From Mangrovicoccus algicola (lineage in GTDB: Bacteria > Pseudomonadota > Alphaproteobacteria > Rhodobacterales > Rhodobacteraceae), in assembly GCF_014903745.1 (NCBI RefSeq), contig NZ_JACVXA010000039.1, positions 1 through 47,914 on the forward strand: 47,914 nt of DNA, given 5' to 3'. Of the stretch, positions 42,476 through 47,914 are shown one piece after another. Positions within the stretch are counted from its first letter, which is position 1. Every line of letters starts with the position of its first letter. The position numbers and the translations under genes are program-made. The notes under the pieces were generated by a model, which was given only the letters and a program-made list of their open reading frames with translations, had not been told where the DNA came from and searched no databases.

Positions 42476-44527
42476 TCATTCCTCTGCCAGGATGTCGAGG
42501 AAAGCGGGGCCGAACCGTTCGGCACGGCGCGCATCCAGGATCGTCTCCATCATGGCGATGTCGCGCGGACGCATCTCGGCGATGCGGGCGATCTGTCCGG
42601 CCGAGCAGCTCAGCGGCTTCAGCGTGCCGCAATCGCCGCGCGCCAGCTCGGCCTGTGCCGATAGCAGCCGGTCATAGAGCGTCCCGGAGCGCGAGCCCGC
42701 CAGCCGCCGCCGCGCCGGGTGCAGCCGCTCCGCCTCGCCCGCGATCACCTCCAGGAAGGCCGCGCCATAGGCCTCGAGCTTCTTCGCCCCGACGCCGCCG
42801 ATGCGCGCCATCTCGTCCAGGCCCTGCGGCCGCCGCTCGGCCATCTCGGCCAGGGTCTTGTCGTTGAAGACCACATAGGCCGGCACTTGCTGCGCCTCCG
42901 CCAGCGCCCTGCGCTTGGCCTTCAGCGCCGAGAAAAGCGGCGCATCCTCCTCGGGGACCATCTCCTTTGCGGCGGGACGGCGCTCCGCCCTGGCCATCGC
43001 GTCCCTGCGCAGGTCGACCCGGACCTCGCCCTTCAGCACCGGGCGGGCGGCCTCGGTCATGTAGAGCGCGCCATGGCGTTCGGTATCGGGCCGCAGCAGG
43101 TCGCGCCCCATCATCTGCCGGATCAGCCCCTGCCACTGGGTCTTCGAGAATTCCCGGCCGCAGCCGAAGGTCGGCAGCCGGTCATGACCGCGGATCTTGA
43201 CCTTCTCGGTCTCGGATCCGGTCAGGATGTCGATCAGATGCCCCGCGCCGAAGCTTTCGCCGGTGCGCAGCGCCGCCGACAGCACCTTCTGCACCGCCAC
43301 CGTGCCGTCGATGATCTCGGGCGGGACCTGGCACTGGTCGCAATGGCCGCAGGGGTCGGACTCTTCGCCGAAATAGCCCAGCAGCACCTGCCGGCGGCAT
43401 CCCAGCGCCTCCGCCAGGCCCAGCAGGGCGTTCAGGCGGCCATGATCGGCATCCTTGCGTTCGGGCGGCGCGGCGCTTTCGTCGATCTGGGCGCGGCGCA
43501 GGCGGATGTCGTCCTGGCCATAGAGCGTCATCGTCTCGGCCGGGCCGCCATCGCGCCCTGCGCGGCCGATCTCCTGGTAATAGGCCTCGATGGATTTCGG
43601 CAGGTCGGCATGGGCGACCCAGCGGATGTCGGGCTTGTCGACCCCCATCCCGAAGGCGACCGTGGCCACCACGATCAGCCCGTCCTCGCGGCTGAACCGG
43701 GTTTCCACCATCCGCCGGTCCTCGGCATCCATGCCGCCGTGATAGGACACCGCCTCGTGCCCGTCCTTGCGCAGGGCATCGGCCAGCTGCTCGGTCTTGG
43801 CGCGGGTGCCGCAATAGACGATGCCCGACTGGCCCTTGCGCGCGGCGGCGAAGGACAGGATCTGGCGGCGGGGATTGTCCTTGGGCTGGAAGGCCAGGTG
43901 GATGTTCGGCCGGTCGAAGCCCCGCAGGAAGGTGTCCGGCTGCCCTCCGCCGAAGAGCCGCGTCACGATCTCCGCCCGGGTCTCGGCATCGGCGGTGGCG
44001 GTGAAGGCGGCGACCGGCACGCCCAGATCGCTGCGCAGCGCGCCGATGCGCAGGTAGTCGGGGCGGAAATCATGGCCCCACTGGCTGACGCAATGCGCCT
44101 CGTCCACGGCGATCAGCCCGACGCCCAGCCGCTGCATCAGCATGCGCGTGCCCGAGGCGGCCAGCCGTTCGGGCGCCATGTAGAGAAGCTTCAGCCGCCC
44201 TTCATCGATGGCGCGGAAGACCTCCTCGGTCTCTTCCTCGGTATTGCCCGAGGTCAGCGCGCCCGCCTCCACGCCGACGGCCCGCATCGCGCGGACCTGG
44301 TCGCGCATCAGCGCGATCAGCGGCGAGATGACCACGGTGACGCCCTCGCGGCAGAGCGCGGGCAGCTGGTAGCACAGGGATTTGCCGCCGCCCGTGGGCA
44401 TGATGGCCAGCGTGTCGCGGCCCGCGATGACGGCATCGACGATCTCCTCCTGTCCGGGGCGGAAGGCGTCGAAACCGAATATCTCCGACAGCAAGCTGCC
44501 GGGGGACCGGAAAAGCCCGTCTGGCAT
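42476..44527 (-). CDS. recQ: ATP-dependent DNA helicase RecQ
   Basis: This superfamily 2 3'-5' helicase of recombination and replication repair has 683 residues: FRPGQEEIVDAVIAGRDTLA (motif 0), Walker A MPTGGGKSLCYQLPAL, VDEAHCVSQWGHDFRPDY (motif II and aromatic loop), QEIGRAGRDG (motif VI), the zinc-binding Cys set (GCRRQVLLGYFGE then CGHCDQC), the winged helix and a C-terminal HRDC domain (AYVVFNDKTLAEMAERRPQG). The start at 44527 (MPDGLFRSPGSLLSEIFG) is preferred; a GTG 17 codons upstream is possible. It is divergent from the CPBP gene. Confidence 0.95.
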   Translation of the reverse strand: MPDGLFRSPGSLLSEIFGFDAFRPGQEEIVDAVIAGRDTLAIMPTGGGKSLCYQLPALCREGVTVVISPLIALMRDQVRAMRAVGVEAGALTSGNTEEETEEVFRAIDEGRLKLLYMAPERLAASGTRMLMQRLGVGLIAVDEAHCVSQWGHDFRPDYLRIGALRSDLGVPVAAFTATADAETRAEIVTRLFGGGQPDTFLRGFDRPNIHLAFQPKDNPRRQILSFAAARKGQSGIVYCGTRAKTEQLADALRKDGHEAVSYHGGMDAEDRRMVETRFSREDGLIVVATVAFGMGVDKPDIRWVAHADLPKSIEAYYQEIGRAGRDGGPAETMTLYGQDDIRLRRAQIDESAAPPERKDADHGRLNALLGLAEALGCRRQVLLGYFGEESDPCGHCDQCQVPPEIIDGTVAVQKVLSAALRTGESFGAGHLIDILTGSETEKVKIRGHDRLPTFGCGREFSKTQWQGLIRQMMGRDLLRPDTERHGALYMTEAARPVLKGEVRVDLRRDAMARAERRPAAKEMVPEEDAPLFSALKAKRRALAEAQQVPAYVVFNDKTLAEMAERRPQGLDEMARIGGVGAKKLEAYGAAFLEVIAGEAERLHPARRRLAGSRSGTLYDRLLSAQAELARGDCGTLKPLSCSAGQIARIAEMRPRDIAMMETILDARRAERFGPAFLDILAEE

Positions 44528-44608
44528 GGGGCGAAGGCCTGTTCTTGTCTGCTGCTCGTTCCGGCATAACTCTGACACAACAAGCCCCGGTTAACAAGCA
44601 AGGCCCCG

Positions 44609-45487
44609 ATGCCTCCCCGTTTCGAACGCTTCATCGCCCCGGCCCGCCCGCGCAGCGGATTGTGGCGCACCCTCCTCGCGATCCTTGCGATCCTGGTGCT
44701 GACCTTCGCGCTGCAGGCGGCGGGATTGTGGGCGGCGGTCGGGCTGCTCGGCCCGGGCGCGCCCGCGGTGCTGGAAGACCTGGCCGGGGGCGCCACGCCG
44801 CTGTCGGTGCTGGTGCTGCTGGCCAGTTTCCTGCCGCTGGTCCTGTCGGTGCTGCTGGTCACGCGGCTCTTGCTGCGGCGCCCGCCCGCGACGCTCTGGG
44901 GCGAGGGATGGCTGCCGGATTTCCTGCGCGCCGCGCTGGTGATGGCGCTGGTGATGACGGCATTCCTCTGGGTGGCGCCCGGGGATGGCGACGCCGCCGC
45001 GTCGCTGAATGTCGACCCGGTCCTGTGGGCTTCGCTGCTGCTGCCGGCGCTTATCCTGATCGCCGGTCAGACGCTGGCCGAGGAACTGATGTTCCGCGCG
45101 CTGCTGATGCAGCAGCTGGCCGCGCGGCTGCCGCGATGGCCGCTGATCTGGTTCTGGCTGCCGGCGCTGCTTTTCGGCGCGGCCCATTACGCGCCGGGGC
45201 TCGGGGTCATGTCGCCCCTGGCGATGGGCTACGCGCTGGCCTTCGGGCTCGCCGCGGCGGACCTGACCCGGCGCAGCGGCAATCTGGGCAGCGCCTGGGG
45301 GCTGCACCTGGCCAACAACGCCTTCGCCATCCTCGTCTTCTCCAGCGAGAGCCAGCTTTCGGGACTGGCGCTCTGGCATGTGCCCTACCCGGTGGAGGCG
45401 CTGCAGGCGCAGCCCTGGCTGGCGCTGGTCGACCTCGTCCCGCTGGCCCTGGCCTGGGCGATCCTGGCCCGGCCGACGGCGCGCTGA
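44609..45487 (+). CDS. CPBP family intramembrane metalloprotease
   Basis: This 292-residue membrane protein has about seven or eight hydrophobic segments. The CPBP/CAAX-protease motifs are present: TLAEELMFRALLMQQ (EExxxR), FGAAHYAPG (FxxxH-like) and GLHLANNAFA (HxxxN-like). The glutamates and His would bind the catalytic zinc. Functions of bacterial members are mostly unknown. It is 56 bp upstream of accD and may be transcribed with it. Confidence 0.85.
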   Translation: MPPRFERFIAPARPRSGLWRTLLAILAILVLTFALQAAGLWAAVGLLGPGAPAVLEDLAGGATPLSVLVLLASFLPLVLSVLLVTRLLLRRPPATLWGEGWLPDFLRAALVMALVMTAFLWVAPGDGDAAASLNVDPVLWASLLLPALILIAGQTLAEELMFRALLMQQLAARLPRWPLIWFWLPALLFGAAHYAPGLGVMSPLAMGYALAFGLAAADLTRRSGNLGSAWGLHLANNAFAILVFSSESQLSGLALWHVPYPVEALQAQPWLALVDLVPLALAWAILARPTAR

Positions 45488-45543
45488 TTGCAATTCCCCC
45501 GCAGCGTCAGTATCTGAGGCGCAACGGTGACACAGGCAGGCTC

Positions 45544-46455
45544 ATGAACTGGATTTCGAACTACGTCCGTCCCAAGATCAACTCGCTTTTCTCCCGCCGG
45601 GAGATGCCCGAGAACCTGTGGACCAAGTGCGACGAGTGCGGCACCATGCTGTTCCATCGCGAGCTGCGCGAAAGCCTGAATGTCTGCACCAATTGCGGCC
45701 ACCACATGGCGATCACCCCGCGCGACCGGTTCATCGCCCTGTTCGACGGCGGCATGTTCGCCGAGGTGAAGGTGCCCGCGCCGGTCGCCGACCCGCTGCA
45801 TTTCCGCGACCAGAAACGCTATCCCGACCGCATGAAGGCCGCGCAGCGCAGCACGCATGAGCAGGAGGCGATGCTGGTCGCCACCGGCGAGATCGGGCGC
45901 ACCCCGATCGTGGCCGCCGCGCAGAATTTCGGCTTCATGGCCGGGTCCATGGGCATGTATGTCGGCAATGCGATCATTGCCGCCGCCGAAACGGCGGTGA
46001 AGCAGGGGCGGCCGCTGGTGCTGTTCTCCGCCGCCGGGGGCGCGCGCATGCAGGAAGGCATCCTGTCGCTGATGCAGATGCCGCGCAGCACCGTCGCCGT
46101 GCAGATGCTCAAGGAAGCGGGCCTGCCCTATATCGTCGTGCTGACCCATCCCACCACCGGGGGCGTGACGGCCAGCTACGCGATGCTGGGCGACGTGCAG
46201 ATCGCCGAGCCCAACGCGCTGATCTGCTTTGCCGGGCCGCGGGTGATCGAGCAGACGATCCGCGAGAAGCTGCCCGAGGGGTTCCAGCGCGCCGAGTACC
46301 TGCTGGAACACGGGATGCTGGACCGCGTCACGCCGCGCGGCGAGATGCGCACCGAGCTGATCACCATCACCCGGATGCTGATGGGCCTGCCGCCGGCGAT
46401 CATGGGCGAACTGCCCGCCCCCGGCACCCCGGCCGAGCCCCAGGCGGAAGAATGA
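45544..46455 (+). CDS. accD: Acetyl-CoA carboxylase carboxyltransferase subunit beta
   Basis: AccD pairs with AccA to transfer carboxyl from biotin to acetyl-CoA, the first step of fatty acid synthesis. The 303-residue product has the N-terminal four-Cys zinc ribbon (WTKCDECGTMLF and NVCTNCGHHM) and the crotonase-like core with LVLFSAAGGARMQEGILSL, VVLTHPTTGGVTASYAMLGD and ICFAGPRVIEQTI. It starts at 45544 (MNWISNYVRPKI). It overlaps folC by 4 bp (ATGA), the common accD-folC pairing. Confidence 0.97.
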   Translation: MNWISNYVRPKINSLFSRREMPENLWTKCDECGTMLFHRELRESLNVCTNCGHHMAITPRDRFIALFDGGMFAEVKVPAPVADPLHFRDQKRYPDRMKAAQRSTHEQEAMLVATGEIGRTPIVAAAQNFGFMAGSMGMYVGNAIIAAAETAVKQGRPLVLFSAAGGARMQEGILSLMQMPRSTVAVQMLKEAGLPYIVVLTHPTTGGVTASYAMLGDVQIAEPNALICFAGPRVIEQTIREKLPEGFQRAEYLLEHGMLDRVTPRGEMRTELITITRMLMGLPPAIMGELPAPGTPAEPQAEE

Positions 46456-47720
46456 CGCAGGGGTCCGACGCGCTGCTGGCGCGGATGATGACGCTGCACC
46501 CCAAGGTGATCGACCTGACGCTGGACCGGGTGGAGCGGCTTCTGGCGGCGCTGGACCATCCCGAAACGCGCCTGCCCCCGGTGATCCACATCGCCGGGAC
46601 CAACGGCAAGGGATCGACCCTGGCGATGATCCGCGCCGGGCTGGAAGCCGCGGGCGGGACCGTGCATGCCTATACCTCGCCGCATCTGGTGCGGTTCCAC
46701 GAACGCATCCGCCTGGCCGGGGAGCTGATTTCCGAGGATGCGCTGAACGCGCTGCTGGATCAGTGCCTTGCCGCCAACGGCCCGGACCCGATCACCTATT
46801 TCGAGATCACCACCTGCGCAGCCTTCCTGGGCTTCTCGCGCGTGCCCGCGGACTGGTGCCTGCTGGAGACCGGGCTGGGCGGACGGCTGGATGCCACCAA
46901 TGTCCTGGACCGGCCGCGCCTGACGGTCATCACCCCCGTCAGCCTCGACCACCAGCAATATCTCGGCGATGCGCTGGGACAGATCGCGGCGGAGAAGGCC
47001 GGCATCCTGAAGCCCGGCGTGCCCTGCATCGTCGCGCGCCAGCCCGCCGAGGCGATGGAGGCGATCGAGGCCCGCGCCGCGCGGATCGGCGCGCCGCTGA
47101 TCGTCTGCGGCCGCGATTTCGATGCCTGGGAAGAGATGGGCAAGCTGGTCTTCCAGGACGCGGACGGGCTGCTGGACCTGCCGATGCCCGCGCTGCGCGG
47201 CCGCCACCAGATCGAGAATGCCGGCATGGCCGTGGCCGCGCTGCGCCACCTGGGCATGGCGGCGGAAGCCTGCGAGACCGCGCTGACCGGGGCAGACTGG
47301 CCCGCGCGGATGCAGCCCCTGATCGATACGAAGCTGAACGCGCTGGTTCCGAAGGCAGAGCTGTGGCTGGATGGCGGGCACAACCCCTCGGCGGGCGAGG
47401 CGCTGGCCGCGACCCTGGCCAAGATGCCCCAGAAAGAGACGATCCTCGTCTGCGGGATGCTGAACACCAAGGACCCGCTGGGCTATCTCAAGCCGCTGGC
47501 GGCGCATGTGCGCAACGTGATCGCGGTCGGGATCCCGGATGCCCCGGCCACGCTGAGCGCCGAGGAGACGGCCGCCGCCGCGACGGAGGCCGGGATGCAG
47601 GCCAATGCCGCCGAGTCGGTCGCGGCCGCGCTAGCCGCGCTGAACGACGTGGCCCCCAGGGCGCGCATCCTGATCTGCGGCTCGCTCTACCTGGCGGGCG
47701 CCGTGCTGCGCGAAGCCTGA
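46452..47720 (+). CDS. folC: Folylpolyglutamate/dihydrofolate synthase
   Basis: FolC adds glutamate to dihydropteroate and folates. The 422-residue product, Mur-ligase-like, shows HIAGTNGKGSTLAMIRAGLE (P-loop), YTSPHLVRFHERIR, LLETGLGGRLDATNVLDRP, TPVSLDHQQYLGD, AAEKAGILKPGVP and LWLDGGHNPSAG. It is coupled to accD. The stop at 47720 is followed by 194 bp to the window end with no gene that I can recognise. Confidence 0.96.
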   Translation: MTQGSDALLARMMTLHPKVIDLTLDRVERLLAALDHPETRLPPVIHIAGTNGKGSTLAMIRAGLEAAGGTVHAYTSPHLVRFHERIRLAGELISEDALNALLDQCLAANGPDPITYFEITTCAAFLGFSRVPADWCLLETGLGGRLDATNVLDRPRLTVITPVSLDHQQYLGDALGQIAAEKAGILKPGVPCIVARQPAEAMEAIEARAARIGAPLIVCGRDFDAWEEMGKLVFQDADGLLDLPMPALRGRHQIENAGMAVAALRHLGMAAEACETALTGADWPARMQPLIDTKLNALVPKAELWLDGGHNPSAGEALAATLAKMPQKETILVCGMLNTKDPLGYLKPLAAHVRNVIAVGIPDAPATLSAEETAAAATEAGMQANAAESVAAALAALNDVAPRARILICGSLYLAGAVLREA

Positions 47721-47914
47721 CCGCGCGGGCGCTCCGGCGCCGCCCCGGCGCAACGGGCGCCGCACCGGCATCTCCCGAGACGGACAGGCAGGCATCCGCC
47801 CTGCCCCTGAAGGACCGGCATCCGCCGGAGGCCCGCAGGGAACTGCGCGGCGCGCGCCCGGCGACGGGCGTTTCCGCGCGCGGGCGGGCGGATCGGCCGG
47901 ACCCTCCGCGCGGC

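Noticed and set aside
1-47914. CRISPR arrays, rRNA genes, prophage modules, toxin-antitoxin pairs
   Set aside because: No regularly spaced repeats, rRNA sequence, phage structural genes or small paired toxin-like genes were seen.

Overview
The window is a chromosomal segment of a high-GC alphaproteobacterium, almost certainly of the Rhodobacterales (Paracoccaceae: Rhodobacter, Paracoccus or Rhodovulum relatives). The grounds are very high GC, the gene order ftsK / class I aminotransferase / amidase / UbiH-type monooxygenase / efp, a full-length single-chain pyruvate carboxylase, an intracellular PHB depolymerase, a division and cell-wall (dcw) cluster with a long leader, and a small RNA with CCUCCUCCC loops of the kind known from Rhodobacter. 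This placement comes from reading the sequence, not from a database search.

Layout. 1-8542 is conserved housekeeping: the 5' part of ftsK, an aminotransferase, an amidase, a ubiquinone-type hydroxylase, elongation factor P, a small conserved protein with a strong terminator, then a probable three-gene unit pcm - tolC - popZ-like. 8775-9030 holds a decayed transposase fragment. 9119-14357 is a divergent nitrogen-metabolism locus. On the minus strand it has a glutamine-synthetase-like ligase, a nitrilase, a class I glutamine amidotransferase and an XRE/cupin regulator, the last three overlapping. On the plus strand it has a DUF1097 membrane protein and an isochorismatase-type hydrolase. The promoter region between them carries a palindrome and a repeated half-site. 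A chemoreceptor with a nitrate/nitrite-sensing (NIT) type domain follows at 14879.

17281-20175 is a scar of mobile DNA: an IS5-type transposase remnant, then a tyrosine recombinase gene that is truncated, frameshifted and split by a complete IS256-family element (18348-19724, 8-bp target duplication GCATCTAT), ending 82 bp from the 3' end of a tRNA-Val(CAC). It looks like the relic of an island that used the tRNA as its attachment site.

20282-30836 (minus strand) is the dcw cluster mraZ-rsmH-ftsL-ftsI-murE-murF-mraY, then two small membrane proteins, a TenA-like protein and murD. It stops at murD; ftsW, murG and murC are not in the window. Upstream of mraZ lies an unusual non-coding region of about 880 bp. 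It contains a candidate leader RNA with a 17-bp inverted repeat and a hairpin that compete, and, on the opposite strand, a small RNA of about 137 nt whose two hairpins carry the same 12-nt anti-Shine-Dalgarno loop.

31720-47914 is again mostly housekeeping and central metabolism: uvrD, pyruvate carboxylase, a sulfotransferase-like protein, PHB depolymerase, a glutathione S-transferase, a short glycosyltransferase, a YgfZ-type folate-binding protein, recQ, a CPBP protease, accD and folC. The items most worth following up are the small RNA and leader upstream of mraZ, the amine/nitrile locus, the PopZ-like protein, and the TenA variant in the dcw cluster.
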